From positions 62,001-126,000 of the forward strand of contig JBEKWB010000002.1 in NCBI GenBank assembly GCA_049513455.1: a DNA stretch of 64,000 nt, read 5' to 3'. The stretch comes from Bog-473 sp049513455 (GTDB lineage Bacteria > Actinomycetota > Acidimicrobiia > Acidimicrobiales > RAAP-2). Position 1 is the stretch's first letter; every line of letters begins with the position of its first letter. Positions 26,092 to 33,796 of this stretch are shown here, piece by piece. Below the pieces are notes generated by a model. It ran no database searches. It saw only the letters and a program-made list of their open reading frames with translations, and was not told where the DNA came from. The translations under genes and the position numbers were made by a program.

Positions 26092-26706
26092 TCAGTCCGA
26101 GCCCGCGCCCCGCGGCCCTCGCGCCCGGACCTCCTCGACGGACGTCATGGCGTCGCGCAGCTCCTGGATCCAGTCCGCTTCGTGCTGTGCCACCAGGCGG
26201 ACGGTCCACGCCAGCGCCTCGCTGCGGCTCCGCGCCACCCCGGCGTCGATGAGGGTGTCCAGCACCCGGCGGTCGGCCAGGCGCAGCCTGGTCATGACCG
26301 GGACCCCGGCCGTCGTGAAGAGCACCCGTGAGCCGCCGCACTCGGCACCCCACGAGACGGTGCGGCGGAAGGCAGGCTGGGCCTCCTCGGCGATGCGCAT
26401 GCGGGCCCCGCGGCTGTCCTCGCGAAAGCCGCTGATCCGGGCCTGCTCGGCCACGCGCACCTCTTCGTCACTTGCCCCTTCGGGGAGTTGGGGGGGCGCC
26501 AACCTACCGACGACCTGCAACTCGTCCGGGTCGACTTCGATGCTGACCGGGCCCTCGAACCAACCGTCGGGGATGCGCCCGGCGAACCAGGCGCCAATGA
26601 GCCGTTCTTGTTCCGGACCGAACGGCGGCGCACCGCCGGCACGGCGCCGGCCCCCACGCCGGCCTGACCACTGGGCTTCCGATGATCCTGAGTGTTCCTG
26701 TGTCAT
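26092..26706 (-). CDS. Conserved-looking unknown protein with ribbon-helix-helix-like segment
   Basis: A 204-residue protein. Residues ~1-30 are basic and Gly/Arg-rich. Residues ~140-185 (RLRLADRRVLDTLIDAGV, ARSRSEALAWTVRL) resemble a ribbon-helix-helix fold as in antitoxins and CopG-like regulators. The centre (~40-100) reads as a compact beta-rich domain with no motif I know. ATG 26706 is embedded in a tandem 8-base repeat. It is divergent from the ATP-grasp gene and could regulate it; this is inferred from position and the possible DNA-binding segment. Confidence 0.55.
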   Translation of the reverse strand: MTQEHSGSSEAQWSGRRGGRRRAGGAPPFGPEQERLIGAWFAGRIPDGWFEGPVSIEVDPDELQVVGRLAPPQLPEGASDEEVRVAEQARISGFREDSRGARMRIAEEAQPAFRRTVSWGAECGGSRVLFTTAGVPVMTRLRLADRRVLDTLIDAGVARSRSEALAWTVRLVAQHEADWIQELRDAMTSVEEVRARGPRGAGSD

Positions 26707-26727
26707 AATTACATAATTACATCATTA
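26704..26727. repeat. 8-base AT-rich tandem repeat at a start codon
   Basis: CATAATTA occurs twice followed by CATCATTA, a perfect 8-base period that includes the ATG (minus strand) of the unknown gene and its promoter region. This and the following AT-rich stretch stand out in a GC-rich genome. Confidence 0.75.
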
Positions 26728-26796
26728 CGGGCTGTCCGCAAGGGCTCCGTCGAGGCGGCCAACGTGATTATTTGTATCTATCGTATGCATATATTA

Positions 26797-26802
26797 TATA
26801 CT
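26797..26802 (+). promoter_or_regulatory. -10 box of leaderless ATP-grasp mRNA
   Basis: TATACT is 6 bases before ATG 26809; TTGTAT (26772-26777) is a weak -35 at 19 bases. The surrounding segment 26763-26800 is strongly AT-rich. No ribosome binding site is present. Confidence 0.55.
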
Positions 26803-26808
26803 TACGGC

Positions 26809-28059
26809 ATGCGCATCCTGCTGACCGAGGGCGCCAGCCTCACGTCCCGGCAAGTGGCCACCCGGCTGGACCACCTGGGGCACGATGTCTCCGCGGCGGT
26901 CTCCGATCCGGTGTGCCTGGCCCGCTTCACCCGCCACGTCCGCACCTTGCACCGCGTCCCCGACTTCGGGCCGGCGCCTCTGGTCTGGTTCGATCGCGTG
27001 CTCGACGTCGCCGCCAGGTCGCACATCGACGTGATCTTCCCCACGCAGGAACAGGTGACGGTGCTCTCGCATCAGCTTCCCCGCCTTTTCCAGGCGGGCC
27101 TGGTCACCGCGGTGCCGCCCTTCGCCTCCCTCGAACGGGTGCAGGACAAGCTTTCCGCCCTGCGCACCCTCGCCCGGCTGGACGTGCCCCAACCGCGCAC
27201 GGTCGTCGTGCAGGATCCATCGGAAGCGGCCGACTGGAACAGCTTCCCGGCCTACGTCAAGGTCCCGGTGGGAACCGGCTCGGCCGGGGTGCGGCGCGTC
27301 ACCGGTACGGCGGGCCTGGCCGAGGCGGTGCGTCATTTCATCGCCGCCGGAGCGCGCACGGATGGGGGCGTACTGGTGCAGGAGGCGCTCACCGGTACCT
27401 TCGTCATGGCCCAGTGCATCTTCGACACCGGATCCCTCGTCGCGTTCCACGCCAACGAGCGGGTGCAGGAAGGGGCCAACGGGAGCGCCGCGGCCAAGGC
27501 CAGCGTTGACGCTCCCGGCCTGCGCGCCGACCTGGGCCGGCTTGGTCAGGCGCTCGACTGGCACGGTGCCCTGTCGGTCGACGCCATCGTCGTCGATGCC
27601 CGGGCCTACGTCATCGACGTGAACCCCCGCCTGGTCGAGCCGGGCAACGCCCTGGCAGCGGGTACCGACATGGTCTCCGCACTCCTCGCCGTGGCGATGG
27701 GGACGCCGGCCGTTGCGTCTCCCCCGCCCCGGGCCGGCGTCCGCACCCACCAGTTCCTCATGGCGCTCCTGGGCGCCGCCCAGCGCACCGGACGGCGCCG
27801 GAGCGTGCTGGCCGAGATCGTCGCGCGCCTCCGACGGCGCGGCGTCTACGCCCATTCCACCGAGGAGCTGCTGCCCTGGAAGGGCGACCGGCGAACGGTG
27901 ATCCTCCCCGTGGCTGCTGCCCTGGCCACCCTGATCCGACCTTCGATGTGGCGCGCCTTCACCGAGGGCGCCGTGGCCCGCTACGCCCTCACGGCGCAAG
28001 GGTGGCGACAACTCCGGGACGTCGCCCCCCTCCCCGAACCCGCTACAGGTTCAGCTTGA
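26809..28059 (+). CDS. ATP-grasp enzyme
   Basis: A 416-residue ATP-grasp ligase-type protein. A Rossmann-like N-domain (MRILLTEGASLTSRQ) precedes the grasp domain (~105-300) with YVKVPVGTGSAGVRRV (ATP loop), VLVQEALTGTFVMAQ and VIDVNPRLVEPGNAL (Mg-ATP ligands Asp/Asn). The closest general type is carbamoyl-phosphate-synthase-large-like carboxylate-amine ligases. About 110 C-terminal residues are extra and not recognised. It acts on its own, with no peptide-synthesis partners nearby, so the substrate is unknown. The 3' end overlaps the convergent GNAT gene by 17 bases. Confidence 0.8.
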   Translation: MRILLTEGASLTSRQVATRLDHLGHDVSAAVSDPVCLARFTRHVRTLHRVPDFGPAPLVWFDRVLDVAARSHIDVIFPTQEQVTVLSHQLPRLFQAGLVTAVPPFASLERVQDKLSALRTLARLDVPQPRTVVVQDPSEAADWNSFPAYVKVPVGTGSAGVRRVTGTAGLAEAVRHFIAAGARTDGGVLVQEALTGTFVMAQCIFDTGSLVAFHANERVQEGANGSAAAKASVDAPGLRADLGRLGQALDWHGALSVDAIVVDARAYVIDVNPRLVEPGNALAAGTDMVSALLAVAMGTPAVASPPPRAGVRTHQFLMALLGAAQRTGRRRSVLAEIVARLRRRGVYAHSTEELLPWKGDRRTVILPVAAALATLIRPSMWRAFTEGAVARYALTAQGWRQLRDVAPLPEPATGSA

Positions 28060-28510
28060 ATCCGCGATGGGACGGTTCGAAGCCGAGCCGCTGGTAGAAC
28101 CGGTGCGCCTCGGGTCGTGCGTTGTTGGAGGTGAGCTGGACCCGGTAACACCCCAGATCCCGGGCCCGCTGCACGGCGGCGCGCATCAGTGCCCCGCCGA
28201 TGCCGTGCCCCCGGTGATCGGGGTGCACGTGCACCGACTCCACCTCGGCACAGAGCCCACCGCTGTTCTGGAGGTGGCGGAACACGATGAGCTGGCAGAC
28301 CCCGACGGGCTGACCCTCCACTTCGGCCACCAGGACGCCGCCCGGCCCCCGGTCGATCTCGGCCAGCGCGGACCGGTACGGAGCGAGGTCGCCCGGGTCC
28401 TCCTTCCCCTCGACCAGCGATCCGCGGGTGAAGAGCTCCACAATGCGGGCGATGTCCTCGTCGACGGCCTCGCGGACGGCCACGTTGCCGGTCGCGTCGG
28501 CCGCGTTCAT
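28043..28510 (-). CDS. GNAT-family N-acetyltransferase
   Basis: A 155-residue acetyltransferase. The acetyl-CoA loop HPDHRGHGIGGALM, the preceding strand CAEVESVHV and the C-terminal RFYQRLGFEPSHRGFKLNL are typical. The substrate amine is not predictable. ATG 28510 overlaps the DinB stop (ATGA), so the two are co-translated. Confidence 0.9.
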   Translation of the reverse strand: MNAADATGNVAVREAVDEDIARIVELFTRGSLVEGKEDPGDLAPYRSALAEIDRGPGGVLVAEVEGQPVGVCQLIVFRHLQNSGGLCAEVESVHVHPDHRGHGIGGALMRAAVQRARDLGCYRVQLTSNNARPEAHRFYQRLGFEPSHRGFKLNL

Positions 28511-29010
28511 TGCGACCCCAGGATTCGATCGATGTCGGCCAGATGATGGGTCATCTCGTGCAAAGTGTGGTGCGCCACCCACTCCACGTCCCGTCGCGCC
28601 GGGCCCGGAAAATTGTAGATGAGCGGCCGGGCCCACTGATCCTCGCCGAGGCCGTCGAACGCGTGGGCCAGCAAGTCGGCGCCCATGACGATCTGGCCGG
28701 CCACCGCGGTGGGCGACTGGGCGCTGTAGCGATCGAACGCGACCCGTTCCTCCCGGTACATGGGCTTGAAGGACGGCTCGTCCTCCACCAGGGCGACATA
28801 GAGCCTGTCGCGCTGCATCAGCAGCACGTCGCGGACATGGCAGGCGTACTCGAGGGGCGACCACTCTTCGGGGAGGCGGCGCGCGCCGAGGTCGTCCCAC
28901 CCGGCCTCCACGCGCTGGGCCACGGCACGCCCGTGGGCGCGCATGCTCGCCGGCAGCGCAGGGCGCGCCAGGGCCCCGTAGGTGAAGCCGCACCGCGCGC
29001 ACGTGGTCAT
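28507..29010 (-). CDS. DinB-family protein with N-terminal CxxC
   Basis: A 167-residue four-helix-bundle DinB-like protein. Family metal ligands are suggested by EYACHVRD (His of helix 2) and the C-terminal HHTLHEMTHHLADI pair. DinB-like proteins include metal-dependent thiol transferases (mycothiol- or bacillithiol-dependent). The first residues MTTCARCGFTYG add a CxxC that could bind zinc, which is unusual for the fold. In an actinobacterium mycothiol would be the likely cofactor; this is inference. Overlaps the GNAT start. Confidence 0.75.
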   Translation of the reverse strand: MTTCARCGFTYGALARPALPASMRAHGRAVAQRVEAGWDDLGARRLPEEWSPLEYACHVRDVLLMQRDRLYVALVEDEPSFKPMYREERVAFDRYSAQSPTAVAGQIVMGADLLAHAFDGLGEDQWARPLIYNFPGPARRDVEWVAHHTLHEMTHHLADIDRILGSQ

Positions 29011-29134
29011 GCCGCCCCATTGTGGCGCATGCGCCCGCGCGCGGCTCCTTGCCCCGCCGAGAGAACGGGCGACGAGGGGACCGGGATCCCGGCGAACCTG
29101 CTCGGCCGGGGCGCTTAGGGTGGTATGCACCCAA

Positions 29135-29656
29135 ATGACGGCCCTGCGCTTCTCCTTCGATCCGATCCGCTCGTGCGTCTGGGTCGACGCGCGTTCCAGC
29201 TTGCTGCCCATCAAGACCCAGACACGCGGTCTGCGGGGGTGGGTCGACGTGGCGCTGCGCCCGGACGGCACGGTGGACCTCGACGTCCCGGTCCAGGGCC
29301 GACTCGAGATCTCCGTCGACCGACTGTCCTCGGGGAACCAGCTCTACGACCGTGAGTTGAGGCGGCGCATTGATGCCCGCCGGCACCCGCTGATCATCGG
29401 TCAGATCACCGGGGTGCGCGCCACGGAGGTCGAGGGCCGCTACCGGGTCGCCGGCGATCTGTTGTTCCACGGGGAGACCCGGGTCTTCGAACATGAGATG
29501 ACGATCGCGGTGGACAAGGAGTCGACCATCGAACTGAGGGGTGACAGGGTCTTCGACATCCGAGAGTTCGGGATGAAGCCGCCGAGCATGCTGATGCTGA
29601 AGGTGTACCCGGAAGTGGCCGTGCGGGTCGAGCTGTACGGCGGCAGGGAACGATGA
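29135..29656 (+). CDS. YceI-family lipid-binding-like protein
   Basis: A 173-residue protein of the YceI beta-barrel family: RSCVWVDARSSLLPI, the mid-domain LEISVDRLSSGNQLYDREL, and FDIREFGMKPPSMLMLKVYPEV near the end. Family members bind isoprenoid or fatty chains. No signal peptide is seen, so it should be cytoplasmic, as in other actinobacteria. ATG 29135 is chosen from the family start; the stop overlaps the ATG of a broken GNAT gene (ATGA). Confidence 0.82.
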   Translation: MTALRFSFDPIRSCVWVDARSSLLPIKTQTRGLRGWVDVALRPDGTVDLDVPVQGRLEISVDRLSSGNQLYDRELRRRIDARRHPLIIGQITGVRATEVEGRYRVAGDLLFHGETRVFEHEMTIAVDKESTIELRGDRVFDIREFGMKPPSMLMLKVYPEVAVRVELYGGRER

Positions 29657-30105
29657 CGGCGTGGAACGGACCGGACGGGTACTGGGTCAGCGACGATGCC
29701 GACCTGCTCGACGTGGCCCTGGTGCATGAATGGCTCTCGACCCTGAGCTAGTGGGCCCGGGCGCGGCCGCGGCATACGACCGCGAAGGCGATTGACCACT
29801 CCCTCGACCTGGGCCTGTACTGCGCCGGTGGGTCCCAGGCGGGGTTCTGCCGGTGGGTGACACCGACGGTGCCACATTCGCCTGGCTCTGCGACGTCTTC
29901 GTCGATCCCGACCATCGGGGCCACGGCATGGGGACGTTCCTGATCCGGATCGCAACGGGGCACCCCGAGGTGCAGGGCCTCCGTTTCCTCCTCGGGACCA
30001 AGGACGCGCACGAGCTCTACCGCAAGTTCGGGTTCGACTCCCCCGGGCACCCCCGAGCGCCTGATGGAGGTCAGGCCCGACCTGGCCCGGCCGGCCTCAC
30101 CCTGA
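29653..30105 (+). pseudogene. GNAT acetyltransferase pseudogene (one stop, two frameshifts)
   Basis: The pieces assemble into a single GNAT of the DGATFAWLCDVFVDPDHRG type. ATG 29653 reads well to WLSTLS, then a TAG stands where relatives have Tyr (before WARARPRHTT). Frame is lost near 29850 (one base missing) and again near 30045 (one extra base, or two missing), after which ERLMEVRPDLARPASP ends at 30105. The total, 453 bases, is a multiple of three because the two shifts compensate. Three separate lesions favour real decay over sequencing error. Confidence 0.75.
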
Positions 30106-30142
30106 ACGAGCGGCGCAGCGGCGTGCGCCGAGCCGCGTCGAC

Positions 30143-30907
30143 TCAGGCGATGGACAGGCCCCCGTCGACCACCACTGTCGATCCGGTCATGAAGCTGGCT
30201 GCGTCGGAAAGCAGGAAGACGACCACCGAGGCGATCTCCTCGGGTCGGCCGATACGACCGAGAGGGGTCCGGCCGGCGAGCGACTCGAGGTACCCCGGTC
30301 GGCACAGGTCGGTCATCTCGGATTCGAAGAAACCTGGCGCCAACGCGTTGACGCGAATCGAACGACGACCCGACCACTGCGCCGCCAGGTCCCGGGTCAG
30401 GCCGAGCAATCCCGCTTTGGACGTCGCGTAGGCCGCCTGCGGGAGCTCGGCGCTCGTGAGCCCGATGATGCTCGACACGTTGACGATCGAACCGCCTGTG
30501 GTCATGGCGGCGGCGGCGGCCTGTGCCGTCCAGTACGCCCCCATCAGGTTCAGATCCAGCACGGCGCGGAACTGCTCGGGCGATTCCTGCAACGCCGGGA
30601 CGGCCGTGGCGACACCGGCGTTGTTCACGAGGCCGTCCAGGCGGCCGAAGGTCTCGGTGGCGCGCCGCACCAGCCGCTGGCAGTCCTCCACGAGGGTGAC
30701 GTCGGTCGGCACCACGAGCGCCCGGCGGCCGATCCCCTCGACGGCGACCGCCGTCGCCTCGAGCATCTCTTGGCGCCGGGCGCCGATGACCACGTCGGCG
30801 CCCGCCTGGGCGACCGCGACCGCGACCGCGACACCCAACCCCGAGGACGCGCCGGTGACGATCACCACGCGGCCCTCGAGCCCGAACTGGTCCAAGACCC
30901 CTGTCAC
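30143..30907 (-). CDS. Short-chain dehydrogenase/reductase
   Basis: A 254-residue classical SDR: TGASSGLGVAVAVAV (NAD(P) loop), LVNNAGVA, NVSSIIG with the catalytic Ser, and YATSK with Tyr/Lys. It ends in the typical FMTGSTVVVDGGLSIA. It should oxidise a hydroxyl or reduce a ketone. GTG 30907 follows GGGAGGGG. The gene is third in the set amidohydrolase, DHDPS-like, SDR, all with small gaps, which suggests a short pathway. Confidence 0.9.
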   Translation of the reverse strand: MTGVLDQFGLEGRVVIVTGASSGLGVAVAVAVAQAGADVVIGARRQEMLEATAVAVEGIGRRALVVPTDVTLVEDCQRLVRRATETFGRLDGLVNNAGVATAVPALQESPEQFRAVLDLNLMGAYWTAQAAAAAMTTGGSIVNVSSIIGLTSAELPQAAYATSKAGLLGLTRDLAAQWSGRRSIRVNALAPGFFESEMTDLCRPGYLESLAGRTPLGRIGRPEEIASVVVFLLSDAASFMTGSTVVVDGGLSIA

Positions 30908-30934
30908 CGCCCCTCCCGTATGGCCGCAACCCGC

Positions 30935-31885
30935 CTAGGGCTGCGCCGTCTCCCAGCCCTCGATCGCCGCGATGTCCAGTCGCTCGATCGCGCGGAGAAG
31001 GGCGGGAACGGTCGACTCGGGAACGGGCAACTGCGGGGGCCGCGGGAAACCGCCGGGGAGGCCGAGTGCATTGAGGGCGCTCTTGGTGGCACGGATCCCA
31101 CCCGCCGCATAGAACGTGCCCGACAGCCGGAGCAGCGCACCGAACAGTTGCCCCGTCCGCCGGGCGTCGTTGTCGCAATAGGCCCTGATCACGCCGACGC
31201 ACAGCTTGGGGGCGAGGTTGCCCTCCGAGCTGAGATACCCGGTGGCGCCGAGGGCGAGTGCGGTCAGCGCCCATTGGGGGCCTCCGACATGGATCTCCAG
31301 CCGGTCCCCGAGGGCATCGATGATCGCGGTGAGATAGCCCAGGTCCTGGTGGCTGGAGTTGATGCCGATCAGGTGGTCGAATCGATCGGCGAACTCGACC
31401 AGCATGCCCACGGGAACCTGGTAACCCACTGACTGATGGGTGGACAGCACGGCCGGGAACGTGCTCGCCCGGAGCACATCATCGAAGTACCGGTAGATCT
31501 CGTCGTTGTTGGGACGATGGCCATGGCCCTGATCCAGGGAGTAGATCTGTGCCGCGTCGACGCCCGCACCGGCGGCCATCTCGATGAACTCGATCATCTC
31601 CCCCGACGTGCGGGGCTCTACCCCCATGGCCCGGACCGGAACTCTCCCCTTCAACTCCTCGACGCCGATCTGGAGCAGCCGCCGCGCCTCGTCCGCCGAG
31701 AGGACATACCCTTCGCCGCTGCCGCCACCCCCGAGGTAGACACCGATGCCGGCCGCGGCCATGCGCCGCAGATGCCCCCGCGTCGCCACCTCGTCAAAGG
31801 CGCCGTCCTCGGAGAACGGGGTGATGCTGATGACGAAGGTGCTGGGCTGGCCCGGGGCCCCGGGGCCAGCGTTCCCGTGGTCCAA
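30935..31885 (-). CDS. Dihydrodipicolinate synthase-fold protein lacking the Schiff-base Lys
   Basis: A 316-residue TIM-barrel protein of the DapA/NAL superfamily (ITPFSEDGAFDEVATRGHL, GGGGSGEGYVLSADEARRLL). In family enzymes GIK supplies the Schiff-base Lys; here the same position is Asn176 in HLIGINSSHQ. A Tyr near the usual catalytic position (QIYSLDQG) is kept. It therefore cannot form the normal aldolase intermediate and may have a new activity. The TTG 31885 start lies 3 bases after the amidohydrolase stop; a slightly shorter protein is possible. Confidence 0.78.
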   Translation of the reverse strand: MDHGNAGPGAPGQPSTFVISITPFSEDGAFDEVATRGHLRRMAAAGIGVYLGGGGSGEGYVLSADEARRLLQIGVEELKGRVPVRAMGVEPRTSGEMIEFIEMAAGAGVDAAQIYSLDQGHGHRPNNDEIYRYFDDVLRASTFPAVLSTHQSVGYQVPVGMLVEFADRFDHLIGINSSHQDLGYLTAIIDALGDRLEIHVGGPQWALTALALGATGYLSSEGNLAPKLCVGVIRAYCDNDARRTGQLFGALLRLSGTFYAAGGIRATKSALNALGLPGGFPRPPQLPVPESTVPALLRAIERLDIAAIEGWETAQP

Positions 31886-31888
31886 CGC

Positions 31889-33025
31889 TCAGGCGCTTCG
31901 AACGGAATCGAACTTGAACAGCCGGAGCGAGTTACCGGCCAGAATCGCGTGCTTCTCATCGGGCGGCACATCGAAGAACGTGGCGTTGATCGTCTTCCAC
32001 GAATAGGGCCAGTCGGTCGTGATGTGGGGGTAATCACTCGACCAGAGCATCCGGTCGACCCCGATACGGGCCCGGTTGTCGACGGCGAACGGATCGGTGA
32101 TGAACGAGGCAGGAAAGAACTCATGCATGTACTCGCTGGGCAGCCGGGTCAGTTTGGAGTCGCGTAGCGAGGCCTTGCGATGCCGGAGGAAATTGTCGTC
32201 GCACTGGCTCTCGAAGTACGGGATCCACCCACAGTCGACCTCAATGAAGGGGATGCGGATCTTCGGGAAGCGATCGAGCACGCCCTCGAAGATGAACTCC
32301 AGCATCCGCTTGGGGGCGTCGTAGAAATGGCCGGTGCCCGGAAGCGACTTGGCGGACAGCCGGCGACCGGCCCCCATCGTCCCTTCGACCAGACCCACGT
32401 GAATGGTCAGGGGCATGCCGGAGGCCTCGATGGCTTCCCAGACCGCGTCGTCTTCGGGCTGGATGCTCGACTCTCCGCTCGGGTATCGCTGCATCAGGAA
32501 GGCCACGAAACCGGGCATCTTCGAGACGCGCTCGATCTCCTTCAGGCAACCCTCGATCCCCCGGTTGGGCAGCAGGGCCGTTCCACCCAGCCGATCGGGC
32601 GCGGTGGCGCAGAACTCCGACATGAAGTCGTTGTACGCCCGGATCATCTCGTGATGGAGATCGGCATCCTCATGGCCGGCCACGAAGGTCCGGGGATTGT
32701 TCGAACCGAAGATCACCTCGGCGTCGACCCCGTCCTCCTCCATCTCTTTGACCCGGGCGACGGGATCGAAGCTGCCGGGGTTGATGTCCTCGTAGCGGCA
32801 CCACTGACCCATGTCCGCCGGATTGCGCCCGGCCGTCGCACCCCAGCTGAACGGGAGGGTGACGTCATAGCCCGGAAAGACCCACCCGTCCCCCTCGGCC
32901 AAGCTGTCCACCCTCGGCACGCGATCCTTGTCCTTCGCGGCCACCCGCGACGTCCAGACATCCCGAGGCTCGTTGAGGTGCCCATCCGCGGAGACCAGCT
33001 TGTACTTCGCCTGGGCTTCGGTCAT
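31889..33025 (-). CDS. Amidohydrolase-fold metal-dependent hydrolase/decarboxylase
   Basis: A 378-residue TIM-barrel of the amidohydrolase_2 (ACMSD-like) group. Metal-site elements are SADGHLNEP near the N-terminus, LTIHVG (His) and MLWSSDYPHITTDWPYS (Asp). Members decarboxylate or hydrolyse aromatic and alicyclic acids. ATG 33025 has GGGGGAG 8 bases upstream. First gene of the three-gene set with a DHDPS-like protein and an SDR. Confidence 0.85.
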   Translation of the reverse strand: MTEAQAKYKLVSADGHLNEPRDVWTSRVAAKDKDRVPRVDSLAEGDGWVFPGYDVTLPFSWGATAGRNPADMGQWCRYEDINPGSFDPVARVKEMEEDGVDAEVIFGSNNPRTFVAGHEDADLHHEMIRAYNDFMSEFCATAPDRLGGTALLPNRGIEGCLKEIERVSKMPGFVAFLMQRYPSGESSIQPEDDAVWEAIEASGMPLTIHVGLVEGTMGAGRRLSAKSLPGTGHFYDAPKRMLEFIFEGVLDRFPKIRIPFIEVDCGWIPYFESQCDDNFLRHRKASLRDSKLTRLPSEYMHEFFPASFITDPFAVDNRARIGVDRMLWSSDYPHITTDWPYSWKTINATFFDVPPDEKHAILAGNSLRLFKFDSVRSA

Positions 33026-33224
33026 CGGAGCACTCCCCCTTCCGGGACAGCCGCGCCCGCGCGTCCTGACCCTGTCCCTGTCAACTGCCGCATGGGCACG
33101 ACGTTAAGGCTCCCACCGCCCAAGGTCAAAAGGTCGTCGCCGGCCGCGCCGCAGGCACTCCGGCAGCCGGACGAACCGGTCAAGGCGATCCGCACGCCCA
33201 GCCGACGGTCGGGCACACTTTGGT

Positions 33225-33755
33225 GTGCGCATGTTCGTCGCCGTGTGGCCCGACGACCTTACGGTGCGCCGGCTCTCGGCGCTGGAGCTCGGATCGGTGC
33301 CGGGCCTGAGGACGGTGCGGCCAGGGCAGTGGCACGTCACCTTGCGCTTCCTGGGCGAGGTGGAGGACGACCTTTTCCCGGTGCTCGTCGACGCGCTCGG
33401 GCGCGCCGCAACCCGGGTCCGGGTCCCGGTCCGCTGCACCATCGGACCGGCCACGGCATGGTTCGGCGGCACCCGGGTCCTGCAGATTCCCGTGACCGGC
33501 CTCGACGGTGTCGCCGAGGCGGTCCGCCAGGCGACGGTTCCCACCATCCCGGACGCCGGCCAGGCGCCGTTCGTCGGACATCTCACCGTCGCACGCGTGC
33601 GGGATCGCCGGCCCGACCCATCCACCCGGGCCGCCCTAGCCGGAGTTGCGTTCACGGCGGAGTTCGCCGTACCGCGCTTTTTGCTCGTTGCCTCAGAACT
33701 GACGCCCGAGGGCCCCTGCTACACGACGCTGGCGCGCCTCCCCCTTCCCACGTGA
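33225..33755 (+). CDS. thpR: RNA 2',3'-cyclic phosphodiesterase (2H superfamily)
   Basis: A 176-residue 2H phosphoesterase with both HxTx motifs: HVTLRFLG and HLTVAR. ThpR opens 2',3'-cyclic phosphates and can join 2'-5' RNA ends. The second half is complete (VASELTPEGPCYTTLARLPL). Start is GTG 33225; ATG two codons later is possible. A CACACT five bases before the GTG could be a -10 box. The gene is alone and divergent from the amidohydrolase operon; the ~200 bases before it hold nothing else I recognise. Confidence 0.9.
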   Translation: MRMFVAVWPDDLTVRRLSALELGSVPGLRTVRPGQWHVTLRFLGEVEDDLFPVLVDALGRAATRVRVPVRCTIGPATAWFGGTRVLQIPVTGLDGVAEAVRQATVPTIPDAGQAPFVGHLTVARVRDRRPDPSTRAALAGVAFTAEFAVPRFLLVASELTPEGPCYTTLARLPLPT

Positions 33756-33796
33756 CCGCGTGGATGCACGAACCGCGCCTGACGCGCGCCTCCCGG

